A stretch of DNA of 64,000 bases. It comes from Nocardioides salarius (lineage in GTDB: Bacteria; Actinomycetota; Actinomycetes; Propionibacteriales; Nocardioidaceae). Below the pieces are notes generated by a model, which saw nothing but the letters and a program-made list of their open reading frames with translations, was not told where the DNA came from and did not search any database. Numbering within the stretch: the stretch's first letter is position 1; the number at the start of each line of letters is the position of its first letter. The DNA lies in assembly GCF_016907435.1 (NCBI RefSeq), contig NZ_JAFBBZ010000001.1, positions 2,170,001-2,234,000 of the forward strand. The letters are read 5' to 3'. Both the position numbers and the translations under genes were made by a program. Shown one piece after another: positions 33,147 to 41,651 of the stretch.

Positions 33147-33803
33147 TCAGCGCACGTGGCGCAGGGCCTCCTCGATCGGGGAGTCACCGTCGTTGAAGGG
33201 GATCTTCAGCCCGGCCACGGCCGAGGGGTCGGAGCCGACGACCGTGCGGATCACCTCGGCCACGTTGCCGCGCGAGACCTGACCCGCGTCGTTGGCGTGC
33301 ACGTCGATCTTGCGGGTCGTCGGGCCCTCGGTCAGCCCGCTGGGCTGCAGGATCGTCCACTTCAGGGCCGACTCCTCGAGGTGCGCGTCGGCCTGGGTCT
33401 TGGCCTCGGCGTAGGCGAAGAAGTCGTTGTCGGGCGGGACGCCGTGGTCGGGTCCGGCGCCGAAGTAGGAGACCATCACGTAGCGCTCGGCGCCCGCAGC
33501 GGCGGCGGCGTCCATCGATCGGATCGCGGCGTCGCGGTCGAGGGCGTAGGTGTTCTCGGGCGACCCGCCACCGGCCCCGGCCGACCACACGACGACGTCG
33601 TGGCCGCGCAGCAGCTCCTCGAGCTCGTTCTTCTGCATCGACGCCACGTCGGCGATCGCGGGCTCCGCGCCCAGCTTGGTGATCGTCGTGGACTGGTCGG
33701 GGTCGCGGATCACCGACGTGACCTCGTGGCCGTCCTCGACCAGCAGCGGCGTCGCCTTGCGGGCCACCTTGCCGTGTCCTCCGATGATGATGATGCGCGT
33801 CAT
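33147..33803 (-). CDS. NAD(P)H-binding atypical SDR family protein
   Basis: The product (218 aa) has a Rossmann start (MTRIIIIGGHGKVARKATPL), the DVVVWSAGAGGG segment after beta4, a YAEAKTQAD helix in place of the classical YxxxK, and GLTEGPTTRKIDV. This is the NmrA/YwnB-like atypical SDR group, which binds NAD(P)(H) and may act as oxidoreductase or redox sensor. GAGGAGG precedes ATG 33803. Its stop lies about 10 nt from the presumed IS end but the C-terminus looks complete. Confidence 0.82.
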   Translation of the reverse strand: MTRIIIIGGHGKVARKATPLLVEDGHEVTSVIRDPDQSTTITKLGAEPAIADVASMQKNELEELLRGHDVVVWSAGAGGGSPENTYALDRDAAIRSMDAAAAAGAERYVMVSYFGAGPDHGVPPDNDFFAYAEAKTQADAHLEESALKWTILQPSGLTEGPTTRKIDVHANDAGQVSRGNVAEVIRTVVGSDPSAVAGLKIPFNDGDSPIEEALRHVR

Positions 33804-33973
33804 GCGTCCTCCTCGCCGATCGTGGGGGACGGGCCGCGGTCCGCGACCCGACACCGAGCCCAACCTCGGGCCCGGCCTCGATTGTTCCGGGCCGGGCGGG
33901 TCGCCAGCACACCCGGACGTGTCGGTGCGGCCCGCGTGGTGTGCTCTGATGAGCCCGACCGAGAGGAGCGCCG

Positions 33974-34636
33974 ATGCCGACGCTGAGCCAGGACGGTGCG
34001 CTGTGGACGCTGCACCTGGGTGACGACGAGAACCGCTTCACCCCCGCCTTCCTCGACGAGGCGGACGGCCTCCTCGGCGACCTGGCCGCCTCGGGCGAGC
34101 CGGCCGCGCTGATCACCACGGGTGGGGGCAGGTTCTACTCCAACGGCCTCGACCTGGAGTGGCTCGGCGCCCACCCCGAGCGCCTGGGCGAGTACGTCGC
34201 GCGGGTGCAGCAGCTCTTCGAGCGGGTGCTGACCCTGCCGGTGCCGACCGTGGCCGCGGTCAACGGCCACGCCTTCGGCGCCGGCGCGATGCTGGCGCTG
34301 GCCCACGACCACCGGGTGATGCGCGAGGACCGCGGCTACGTCTGCCTGCCCGAGGTCGACATCCAGATCCCCTTCAGCCCCGGCATGAACGCCCTGGTCA
34401 TGTCGAAGCTCAGCCCCCGCGCCGCGGTCGACTCGATGACGACCGGGCACCGCTTCCCCGCCGCCGAGGCGCTGGCGGCCGGGATCGTCGACGCCACCGC
34501 GAGCCTCGAGGCCCTGCCCGGGGCGGCCGCCGCACGGGTGCAGCACCTGGCCGGCAAGGACCGCGCCACGCTGGGCACCATCAAGCAGCGCATGTACGCC
34601 GACGTGGTCGCCGCCCTGCGCCTGCCCGAGGCCTGA
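33974..34636 (+). CDS. Enoyl-CoA hydratase/isomerase family protein
   Basis: The protein (220 aa) is a short crotonase-fold enzyme. Oxyanion-hole segments are RFYSNGLDLEWL (about 52-63) and AAVNGHAFGAGAMLALAHD (about 96-114). The second catalytic region PEVDIQIPFSPGMNAL lacks the classical hydratase Glu pair, which fits an isomerase or a divergent member. GAGAGGAG precedes ATG 33974. It is divergent from the SDR gene. The substrate is unknown. Confidence 0.88.
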   Translation: MPTLSQDGALWTLHLGDDENRFTPAFLDEADGLLGDLAASGEPAALITTGGGRFYSNGLDLEWLGAHPERLGEYVARVQQLFERVLTLPVPTVAAVNGHAFGAGAMLALAHDHRVMREDRGYVCLPEVDIQIPFSPGMNALVMSKLSPRAAVDSMTTGHRFPAAEALAAGIVDATASLEALPGAAAARVQHLAGKDRATLGTIKQRMYADVVAALRLPEA

Positions 34637-34643
34637 GCGGGCC

Positions 34644-35939
34644 TCAGCTGTTCCCGAGCGCCGCGGCCTCGGCCACGGTGCCGACCACGGCGGGACGGAT
34701 CCCGTCGCCGCAGTCGGGGTCGGGCAGCGTCGACTCGGGGTCGACGATCGTGACCCGGCAGCCCTCCAGGTGCAGGCGGCGCACGGTCTCGAGCAGCATC
34801 CGCCGCGCCGCCTCGTTGATCGAGTGCACCCGGGTCAGGTCGAGCACGACAGCATCGGAGAGCGCCCCGTCGGTATCGGCGTCGGCGAGGTCGCGCACCA
34901 GCCGCTCGGCGCCCGCGAACTGCAGGGAGCCGTGCAGGGCGAAGACCATCGCGGCGCTGCCGTCGACGTACTGCACCGTGTGGGTGCGGCGGATCGTCGA
35001 GCGCGCCGGCTGCGGGGGGTCCATCATGTGCAGGCCCATGTCGGCCGAGAGCCGCCTGCAGACCTCGACGCCGCGCACGCTGGAGCCGTGCGGGTCCAGG
35101 CGGGGCGAGAACGCCGCGATGCCGAGCTGGCCCGGCAGCGCACCGATGATGCCGCCGGAGACCCCGCTCTTGGCCGGGAAGCCCACGGTCGAGATCCAGT
35201 CGCCGGCCGAGTCGTACATGCCGCAGGTGGCCATCACGCTCATCACCTGGCGCGCCACCCACTCCTCGACGACCCGCTCCTCGCTGAGCGGGTGCACCCC
35301 GCCGTTGGCCAGGGTCGCGGCCATCAGGGCCAGGTCGCGGGTGGTCACCCGCACCGAGCACTGCCGGGTGTAGGCCGCCACCACGTCCTCGGGGTCCTCG
35401 ACGATCGAGTCGCGGCTGCGCAGCATGTTGGCGATCGCGTAGTTGCGGAAGGCCGTCTCGCTCTCGGAGGCGTACGCCGCCTCGTCGACGCCCAGGGGTC
35501 GTCCGGCGAAGGCGGAGAGCCCGGCCAGCACCTGCTCGCAGCGCGCCTGGGGGTCACCGGCGTCGCCGACCATGGTGTGCACCACGATCGCGCCGGCGTT
35601 GATCATCGGGTTGAGCGGGCGCCCGGAGCCCTTCTCGAGCGACAGCTCGTTGAACGCCTCGCCGGACGGCTCGACGTCGACCTGGTCGAGCACGGCGTCG
35701 AGGCCGCGCTGCTGCAGGGCCAGGGCGTAGACGAACGGCTTCGAGATCGACTGGATCGTGAAGCCCGCGTCGCAGTCGCCCGCCTCGTAGACCGCGCCGT
35801 CGACGGTCGCCAGCACCACGCCGAGCTGCTCGGGCTCGACCTGCGCGAGCTCGGGGATGTAGTCGGCGACGGCGCCGCTGGCGTCGGCGGCGCACGCGGC
35901 GAGGACCTCGGCGAGGTAGTCCGGGATGGGGGTCTCCAC
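34644..35939 (-). CDS. glsA: Glutaminase with C-terminal STAS domain
   Basis: The protein (431 aa) hydrolyses glutamine to glutamate and ammonia. The glutaminase domain is at about 10-305, with the serine-dependent active site S64-I-S-K67 (FTIQSISKPFVYAL). Family motifs include NPMINAGAI, RNYAIANMLRS and AKSGVSGGIIGALPG. A STAS-like domain follows at about 325-420 (VFALHGSLQFAGAERLV, then VVLDLTRVHSINEAARR). The fusion is known in actinobacteria and may bind nucleotides or mediate regulation. It starts at GTG 35939. It is divergent from the NTF2-like gene over 56 bp. Confidence 0.93.
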   Translation of the reverse strand: METPIPDYLAEVLAACAADASGAVADYIPELAQVEPEQLGVVLATVDGAVYEAGDCDAGFTIQSISKPFVYALALQQRGLDAVLDQVDVEPSGEAFNELSLEKGSGRPLNPMINAGAIVVHTMVGDAGDPQARCEQVLAGLSAFAGRPLGVDEAAYASESETAFRNYAIANMLRSRDSIVEDPEDVVAAYTRQCSVRVTTRDLALMAATLANGGVHPLSEERVVEEWVARQVMSVMATCGMYDSAGDWISTVGFPAKSGVSGGIIGALPGQLGIAAFSPRLDPHGSSVRGVEVCRRLSADMGLHMMDPPQPARSTIRRTHTVQYVDGSAAMVFALHGSLQFAGAERLVRDLADADTDGALSDAVVLDLTRVHSINEAARRMLLETVRRLHLEGCRVTIVDPESTLPDPDCGDGIRPAVVGTVAEAAALGNS

Positions 35940-35995
35940 CTGGGCAGGATGCCGTCTGCGGCGCGCGCCCCGTGAATCGGTGGTGGGATGGGGGC

Positions 35996-36400
35996 ATGGA
36001 CGCCACCGCAGCCCTCGCCCGCTGGCACGCCGTCGCCGAGGCCGGCGACGTCACCGCCCTGCCCGGCCTCGTGGCCCCCGACGCCGTCTTCCGCTCACCG
36101 GCGGTGCACACGCCGCAGGAGGGCCGCGAGAAGGTCGTGGGCTACCTCAGCGCGGCCTTCACGGTGCTCGGCCCGGGGCTGCGCTACCACCGCGAGTGGG
36201 TCGGCGAGGACTCAGCGGTGCTGGAGTTCAGCACCGTCGTGGGTGGCAAGCAGGTGCAGGGCGTCGACATGATCACCTGGGACGAGTCCGGCCTGGTCGT
36301 CGACTTCACCGTGATGGTGCGCCCGCTGCAGGGGCTGCACGCGGTGGTGGAGGAGATGGGCGCCGAGCTGCTGCGCATGCTCGAGGCCGCCGGCGACTGA
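35996..36400 (+). CDS. SnoaL/NTF2-like protein
   Basis: The protein (134 aa) is a single NTF2-like cone domain (ARWHAVAEAGDVTALPGLVA, then DAVFRSPAVHTPQEGREKV, and EWVGEDSAVLEFSTVVGGKQ). Members bind small hydrophobic ligands and act as isomerases, cyclases or stress-related binding proteins. ATG 35996 gives a start matching the domain edge. No clear -10 or ribosome binding site is seen. The function is unknown. It converges with the secreted glycosidase. Confidence 0.75.
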   Translation: MDATAALARWHAVAEAGDVTALPGLVAPDAVFRSPAVHTPQEGREKVVGYLSAAFTVLGPGLRYHREWVGEDSAVLEFSTVVGGKQVQGVDMITWDESGLVVDFTVMVRPLQGLHAVVEEMGAELLRMLEAAGD

Positions 36401-36419
36401 GCTCCCGGCCGGCAAAGCG

Positions 36420-37595
36420 TCAGCGGCGTACCCACGCCTGCACGGCGCGGTAGACCGGCTTGGGCCGCAGGCCGTGGGTCATCAGCCCGTAGCCCTTCAT
36501 GTGCCGGCCCGCGTCGGTGCGGGCGCGCTCGTTGTAGAGGAACGCCTTGCGCACGAACGGGAAGCGGCTGCGCAGCGCCTCGAGCGCGGCGACGGTGAAG
36601 GTGGCCTGCTGGCGCTCGCTGACCCCGCGCTCCCAGGGCTGCTCGTCGCCGCGGTCGCGGTGGGAGGACCAGCCGAACTCGGTCACCCACACCGGTCGCC
36701 GGTCGCCGTGGCGGTGCATCAGCGCGCGCACCTGCGCCAGGTGGGAGAACTCCCACTCGGCCTCGCCCGAGCCCGACAGCGGGCCGGTGTCGGACGGCGA
36801 CTGGTAGGGGTGGGTGGCCATCACGTCGAAGCAGGCGCCGGCACCGGCGTCGTAGGCGGCCTCGATCCAGTCGGAGTCGTTGTGCATGGTGCCGCCGAAG
36901 ACGAGGTCGGCACCGGTCGCAGACGAGGCGCGCAGTGCGTCGTGGGCGGCGCACAGCAGGTCGGCGTACGCCGCCGGGTCGGCGCCGGCGAGGAAGTCCG
37001 CGCTGTTGGGCTCGTTCCAGACCTCCCAGGCGCGCACCTGCCCGCGCCAGCGCTCCGCGGCCCAGGCCAGCGCCTTCGCGTAGTCACGGGGGTCCGCGGG
37101 CAGGGAGCGCGAGCCGGCCTCGGGGGCGGCCCAGTCGGGGGTCAGCCAGAAGGTGGCCAGCACCTTGAGCCCGCGCTCGGAGGCCATGTCGACCACCCGG
37201 TCGACGAAGCGCACCCCCCAGCCCTGCGGGTCGATGCGGCCACGCTCGGGCTGGATCATCGCCCACGACATGTCCAGGCGCACCCAGCCCGCGCCCATGT
37301 CGACCAGCCGGTCGAGCACCGTGGCGCGCTCGGCGTCGGTGTAGGAGGTCCACAGGCCGTGGAACTGCACCCCCACCGCCGGCCCGCGCGCGGCGCGCCG
37401 GCGCTGCGCGGCGTCGTACGACGCCGCGGTGCCCGAGACGGTGGACGCCGAGGAGGCCGGGGCCGAGGTCGGGACCGGGCCGGGGGCGGGACCGGCCGTG
37501 GCGGGCAGCCCGGCGGCGAGCAGGCCGACGCCGAGGGCGGCAGCGGCGAGGCGGTGCGTGGCGCGGGGGCGCGACGCTGCGGGCGAAGGACGCAC
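36420..37595 (-). CDS. Secreted glycoside hydrolase (clan GH-A, cellulase-like)
   Basis: The protein (391 aa) has a signal peptide (about 1-35), a Pro/Ala/Ser-rich linker to residue 60, and a TIM-barrel domain at about 72-390. The clan GH-A catalytic pair is in place: acid/base E195 in VWNEPN at the end of strand 4 and nucleophile E306 in VTEFGWSS at strand 7. The VRLDMSWAMIQPERG and ATHPYQSPSDTG segments fit GH5/GH39-type enzymes. The substrate is not determinable. GTG 37595 lies 96 nt after the histidine kinase gene, so weak co-transcription is possible. Confidence 0.8.
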   Translation of the reverse strand: MRPSPAASRPRATHRLAAAALGVGLLAAGLPATAGPAPGPVPTSAPASSASTVSGTAASYDAAQRRRAARGPAVGVQFHGLWTSYTDAERATVLDRLVDMGAGWVRLDMSWAMIQPERGRIDPQGWGVRFVDRVVDMASERGLKVLATFWLTPDWAAPEAGSRSLPADPRDYAKALAWAAERWRGQVRAWEVWNEPNSADFLAGADPAAYADLLCAAHDALRASSATGADLVFGGTMHNDSDWIEAAYDAGAGACFDVMATHPYQSPSDTGPLSGSGEAEWEFSHLAQVRALMHRHGDRRPVWVTEFGWSSHRDRGDEQPWERGVSERQQATFTVAALEALRSRFPFVRKAFLYNERARTDAGRHMKGYGLMTHGLRPKPVYRAVQAWVRR

Positions 37596-37691
37596 GAGCG
37601 GTCTCCAAGGGGGTGGGGGAGAGCGCAGTCTGACCGGCGCCGGCGACCGGGCGCCTCCACCGATCGGTCAGTCGTGGACCACCGGCTGAGG

Positions 37692-38984
37692 TCAGGCCCG
37701 CGGGTCGGGCGGCAGCAGCACCCGCACCGTCGTGCCCTGGCCGGGGGTGGACTCCAAGGAGATGCGGCCACCGTGGCGCTGCACCCGCCGGGTGATCGCC
37801 AGGCCCAGGCCGCTTCCGGGCACCTCGACGTCGCCGGTCTGCGGCGCGCGCGTGAACTCGTCGAAGATGCTCGGCTGGTCGGCGAGGGGGATGCCCTGGC
37901 CGGTGTCGGCGCAGGTCAGCTCGACGCCGTCGTCGTGGGTGGCCAGCCCGAGGCGCACCGAGCCGCCGGCCGGGGTGTACTTCAGGGCGTTGCTGAGCAG
38001 GTTGGAGACCACCATGGCCAGCTCGGGCGCGTCGCCGGTGGTGCGGTGCGGCCGGTCGGCGCCCTCGAGGCTCAGCGAGATCTCGCCGCGCTCGGCCTGC
38101 ACCGCGGCCAGCTCGTGGGCCTCGCGCACCAGCTCGGAGAGGTCGACGCTCTCGTGCGCCTGCTGCTGCTGGGGGTCGCTGACCCGGGCCAGGGTCAGCA
38201 GGCTGGCCACCAGCGACTCCATCCGGCGCGCGGCCCGGCTGATGGAGGTGACGCTGCGGCCCAGCTGCGGCGCCGACGGCGCGGCGTCCTGGAGGATCTC
38301 GACGTGCCCGAGGATCGAGGTGAGGGGGTTCTTCAGCTCGTGGGTCACGGCCGCGTTGACCTGCTCGCGGTAGCGGCTGGACTCCCGCAGCCCCGCGGCC
38401 AGCTCGTGCTCGCGCTCGAGGGCCCGGGCGCGGTGGATGGCCAGCCCGGCGTGCACGGCGTACATCTCGAGCACCTGGCGGGCCAGCTCGTCGGGCCGGC
38501 GCCCGTCGATGGGCAGGTCGACGCCGAGCACCCCGACCAGCGCGCCGTCGGGGCCCTGCAGCGGCGCGTAGAGCGCGTCCATCGGGTGCCAGGCGTCGGG
38601 GCCCTCGATCGGCTCGAGGTCGGGCACCCAGGTGCTCTGCCCGTCGGCGGGCAGCCGGTCGTGGGGCACGAAGCGCAGCAGCCCCCACTCGTCGGCGAGC
38701 TCGAACTCGTCGAGGATCTCCTGCACGGGCATCCGGCGCCCGGCCATGGAGCGCTGCGCGTCCTCGTCGCCGGCCACCGCGAGCACCTCGAGGACGCCGT
38801 CGTCGTCGAGGTAGTTGACCACCGCCATCTGGAAGCCCAGCACGTCGACGACGCCCTGCACCACGCTCTGCAGCAGCCCGCGGAGCGTCTCCTCGCTGCT
38901 GATGGAGGTCAGCAGGGCGTGCAGCTCGCGCAGCATCACCACCTCGCGGGGCACCCCGGGGTCCGGGCGCGTGGCCGGGCTCAC
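37692..38984 (-). CDS. GAF-domain sensor histidine kinase
   Basis: The cytoplasmic kinase (430 aa, no transmembrane helices) has a GAF domain at about 20-190 (LHALLTSISSEETLRGLLQS, MAVVNYLDDDGVLEVLAV) and a HisKA domain with His215 in THELKNPLTSILGH. A HATPase_c domain follows, with the N-box NLLSNALKY, G1 DTGQGIP, the F-box FDEFTR and G2 GSGLGLAI. No response regulator gene lies nearby. Its GTG overlaps the stop of the M14 carboxypeptidase gene by 4 bp, tying it to the RimB-like/M14 operon divergent from rimK. The signal is unknown. Confidence 0.93.
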   Translation of the reverse strand: MSPATRPDPGVPREVVMLRELHALLTSISSEETLRGLLQSVVQGVVDVLGFQMAVVNYLDDDGVLEVLAVAGDEDAQRSMAGRRMPVQEILDEFELADEWGLLRFVPHDRLPADGQSTWVPDLEPIEGPDAWHPMDALYAPLQGPDGALVGVLGVDLPIDGRRPDELARQVLEMYAVHAGLAIHRARALEREHELAAGLRESSRYREQVNAAVTHELKNPLTSILGHVEILQDAAPSAPQLGRSVTSISRAARRMESLVASLLTLARVSDPQQQQAHESVDLSELVREAHELAAVQAERGEISLSLEGADRPHRTTGDAPELAMVVSNLLSNALKYTPAGGSVRLGLATHDDGVELTCADTGQGIPLADQPSIFDEFTRAPQTGDVEVPGSGLGLAITRRVQRHGGRISLESTPGQGTTVRVLLPPDPRA

Positions 38985-39937
38985 GAGGTCACCTCGGCGA
39001 GGTGCACCACGGCGTCGCCCGAGCTGACGAGCGGGGCCTCGGTGCGGCCGACGACGATGCCGTCGCGGTCGGCGTGCACCAGCCGCACCCGCTTGCCGAA
39101 GGAGTCGAAGAGGCCGCCGAGGCGCTCGCCCTTCTCCACCCGCTGGCCCAGCTCGGCCTCGAGGTGCAGCATCCCGGTGCCCCGGGCGCGCACCCAGCCG
39201 CTGCGCCAGCTCTCCAGGCTGGGCGTCGGTGGCTCCTCCTCGACCGGCTCGGTCATCTCCAGCGCCGCGAGCACACGTCGTACGCCGCGCACGCCGGCGT
39301 CGACCGCCCACGAGTCCATCCGCCAGGCCTCGCCGGCCTCGTAGAGCAGCACCTTGGCTCCCTCCTCGCGGGCGGCGTGGCGCAGCGAGCCGTCGCGCAG
39401 CCGCGCGTGCATCATCACCGGCGCGGCGAACGCCTCGGCCAGCCGGCGGGTCTCGGGGTCCTCGAGGTCGGTGCGGATCTGCGGCAGGTTGGTGCGCCGG
39501 TCGGAGCCGGTGTGCAGGTCGATGCCCACCGAGCACTTGGCCACGACCTCGGTCATCATCAGGTGCGCGATCCGCCCGGCGAGCGAGCCGCGGGCCGAGC
39601 CGGGGAAGGAGCGGTTGAGGTCGCGACGGTCGGGCAGGTAGCGGCTGCCGGTCATGAAGCCGAGGACGTTGACGATCGGCACCGCGATCAGGGTGCCGCG
39701 CAGGGTGCGGGGGTCGAGGTCGGCGAGCACCTGGCGCACCACCTCGACGCCTACGGCCTCGTCGCCGTGGATGGCGGCGTCGATCCACACGGTGGGGCCG
39801 TCCTCGCGCCCGTGCACGACCCGCACGGGCAGGTCGACCTCGGCGCCGGTCACCAGGCGGGTGATCGGCAGCGACAGCGACTGGCGCCGGCCCGGCCGCA
39901 CCCGCACGGGTCCGATCTCGAAGGAGGGGCGGGCCAC
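38981..39937 (-). CDS. Succinylglutamate desuccinylase/aspartoacylase (M14) family protein
   Basis: The protein (318 aa) has the AstE/AspA zinc carboxypeptidase-like domain. The metal motif H-x-x-E is in WIDAAIHGDEAVG, with the third ligand in GIDLHTGSDRR. NRSFPG and the C-terminal beta domain (GTGMLHLEAELGQRVEKGE) are characteristic. Relatives cleave N-acyl amino acids or amide bonds of short peptides. GTG 39937 is 1 nt after the RimB-like gene stop, and the stop overlaps the kinase start, so this is a coupled three-gene operon. Removal or trimming of RimK-made glutamyl products is inferred. Confidence 0.88.
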   Translation of the reverse strand: MARPSFEIGPVRVRPGRRQSLSLPITRLVTGAEVDLPVRVVHGREDGPTVWIDAAIHGDEAVGVEVVRQVLADLDPRTLRGTLIAVPIVNVLGFMTGSRYLPDRRDLNRSFPGSARGSLAGRIAHLMMTEVVAKCSVGIDLHTGSDRRTNLPQIRTDLEDPETRRLAEAFAAPVMMHARLRDGSLRHAAREEGAKVLLYEAGEAWRMDSWAVDAGVRGVRRVLAALEMTEPVEEEPPTPSLESWRSGWVRARGTGMLHLEAELGQRVEKGERLGGLFDSFGKRVRLVHADRDGIVVGRTEAPLVSSGDAVVHLAEVTS

Positions 39938-39938
39938 G

Positions 39939-40412
39939 TCAGCGACCCCGGTTGCGGCGTCGGGTGGCCACGGGCGGGCGGGCACCGAGGTAGGAGCGCC
40001 CGGGGTCGACGACGAAGCCCTGGCGCAGCGCCTCGCGACCCACGAGCATCCGGAAGCCCATCTCGTCGCGGCGGCTCAGGCTCATCTCGACGCTCACCGT
40101 GCGCCCGACCAGGGTGATCGCCATCGGCACCACGTAGCGCTCCTCGACGTGCCCCGACGACGAGCGCACCTCGCGCACGTCGAGCACCGGGCTCTCGACG
40201 ACCACGGCGTCCTCGTCGGTGGCCTGCCAGGGGTGCACCGAGTAGCGCACCATCCGCTGGCCGTCACGCCCGAAGCCCTCGAGGTCGAAGGCGTGGATCG
40301 CGGAGGTCCGCGCGCCCGTGTCGAGCTTGGCCTTGATCCACTCGACGCCGGCGTCGGGCAGGCTCACCCACTCGCGCCAGCCTGCGAGGGTGTAGGAAAG
40401 ATCCGTCTCCAC
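39939..40412 (-). CDS. RimB-like putative ATP-dependent zinc/aspartic protease (pfam05618)
   Basis: The protein (157 aa) is a small retropepsin-like domain with the signature KLDTGARTSAIHA (Asp-Thr-Gly) at about 29-41, and later segments VVESPVLDVREVRSS and FRMLVGREAL. The family is annotated as Zn_protease/RimB and is often next to RimK-type ATP-grasp ligases, consistent with processing of RimK products. GTG 40412 has GAGAGG 5-10 nt upstream. It heads the operon with the M14 and histidine kinase genes and diverges from rimK across only 24 bp. Confidence 0.88.
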   Translation of the reverse strand: METDLSYTLAGWREWVSLPDAGVEWIKAKLDTGARTSAIHAFDLEGFGRDGQRMVRYSVHPWQATDEDAVVVESPVLDVREVRSSSGHVEERYVVPMAITLVGRTVSVEMSLSRRDEMGFRMLVGREALRQGFVVDPGRSYLGARPPVATRRRNRGR

Positions 40413-40436
40413 CGTCGCCTCTCAGTCTGGGTACCC

Positions 40437-41627
40437 ATGAAACTCGCGATCCTGTCCCGCGCGCCCCGGTCGTACAGTACGCAGCGACTGCGCACGGCCG
40501 CCCTCGACCGGGGTCACGAGGTCAAGGTCCTCAACACGCTGCGCTTCGGCATCGACCTGTCGGGCGACGAGCCCGACCTGCAGTTCCGGGGCAAGCGGCT
40601 CTCCCACTACGACGCGGTCCTGCCGCGCATCGGCAACTCCATCACCTACTTCGGCACCGCGGTGGTGCGCCAGTTCGAGCAGATGGACGTCTACACGCCC
40701 AACACCTCGTGGGGGATCACCAACTCGCGCGACAAGCTGCGCGCCACCCAGATCCTCTCGCGCCACCACATCGGGATGCCGGCCACGACGTTCGTGCGCG
40801 ACCGCGCCGACGTGATCGCGGCGATCGAGCGGGTCGGCGGAGCGCCCGTGGTGATCAAGCTGCTGGAGGGCACCCAGGGCATCGGCGTGATCCTGGCGCC
40901 GACCATCAAGGTGGCCGAGGCGATCATCGAGACGCTGCACAGCACCCGCCAGAACGTGCTGATCCAGCGCTTCGTCAGCGAGAGCAAGGGCCGCGACATC
41001 CGGGCGCTGGTCGTCGGCGACCGGGTGGTGGCCGCGATGCGCCGGGTCGCGCAGGGCGACGAGTTCCGCTCCAACGTGCACCGCGGCGGCACCGTCGAGG
41101 CGGTGACCCTCGACGAGGACTACGAGCGCGCCGCGGTGCGTGCCGCGCAGATCATGGGCCTGCGGGTGGCCGGCGTCGACATGCTCGAGGGCAACGAGGG
41201 CCCGCTGGTGATGGAGGTCAACTCCTCCCCGGGCCTCGAGGGCATCGAGCGCGCCACCGACCTCGACATCGCCGGCTCGATCATCGACCACATCGACAAC
41301 CAGGTCGCCTTCCCCGAGATCGACGTGCGCCAGCGCCTGACCGTCTCGACCGGGTACGGCGTCGCGGAGATCGCGGTGCAGGCCGCCTCCGACCTGGTCG
41401 GCAAGACGCTGGGCGAGTCGGGGCTGCGCGAGCGCGACATCTCCGCGCTGACCCTGCAGCGCGGCACCAGCGTGATCCCCAACCCGCACAGCCGCCACGT
41501 GCTCGAGGCCGGCGACCGGCTGCTGTGCTTCGGCAAGCTCGAGGAGATGCGTTCGATGATCCCGGGCCGGCGCCGTCGTACCCGCAAGGTCAAGAAGCTG
41601 CCCGCCGAGCCCATCCACGAGGCCTGA
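40437..41627 (+). CDS. rimK: RimK-type ATP-grasp alpha-L-glutamate ligase fused to RCK_C domain
   Basis: The protein (396 aa) has the RimK pre-ATP-grasp and ATP-grasp domains at about 1-290. Segments include VLPRIGNSITYFG, SRHHIGMPATTFV, APVVIKLLEGTQGIGV (nucleotide lysine), RFVSESKGRDIRALVVG and VMEVNSSPGLEGIE (metal ligands). A C-terminal TrkA_C/RCK_C domain follows at about 300-380 (AVQAASDLVGKTLGESGLRE, then HVLEAGDRLLCFGK). RCK_C domains bind small regulators such as cyclic di-AMP in some proteins. RimK adds Glu to protein or peptide C-termini. CAGTCT lies 8 nt upstream, possibly a leaderless -10. The target is unknown. Confidence 0.93.
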   Translation: MKLAILSRAPRSYSTQRLRTAALDRGHEVKVLNTLRFGIDLSGDEPDLQFRGKRLSHYDAVLPRIGNSITYFGTAVVRQFEQMDVYTPNTSWGITNSRDKLRATQILSRHHIGMPATTFVRDRADVIAAIERVGGAPVVIKLLEGTQGIGVILAPTIKVAEAIIETLHSTRQNVLIQRFVSESKGRDIRALVVGDRVVAAMRRVAQGDEFRSNVHRGGTVEAVTLDEDYERAAVRAAQIMGLRVAGVDMLEGNEGPLVMEVNSSPGLEGIERATDLDIAGSIIDHIDNQVAFPEIDVRQRLTVSTGYGVAEIAVQAASDLVGKTLGESGLRERDISALTLQRGTSVIPNPHSRHVLEAGDRLLCFGKLEEMRSMIPGRRRRTRKVKKLPAEPIHEA

Positions 41628-41639
41628 GCCCGGGTAGGA

Positions 41640-41645
41640 CAGGCT
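41640..41645 (+). promoter_or_regulatory. -10 box CAGGCT for DUF429-RelA/SpoT gene
   Basis: CAGGCT ends 6 nt before ATG 41652 (leaderless); TAGGAC directly precedes it. Confidence 0.45.
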
Positions 41646-41651
41646 GGGGGC

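Noticed and set aside
33840..33900. GC-rich inverted repeat between the SDR-like and enoyl-CoA hydratase genes as a terminator
   Set aside because: The genes are divergent here, so a terminator is not expected, and the stem is only about 6 bp.
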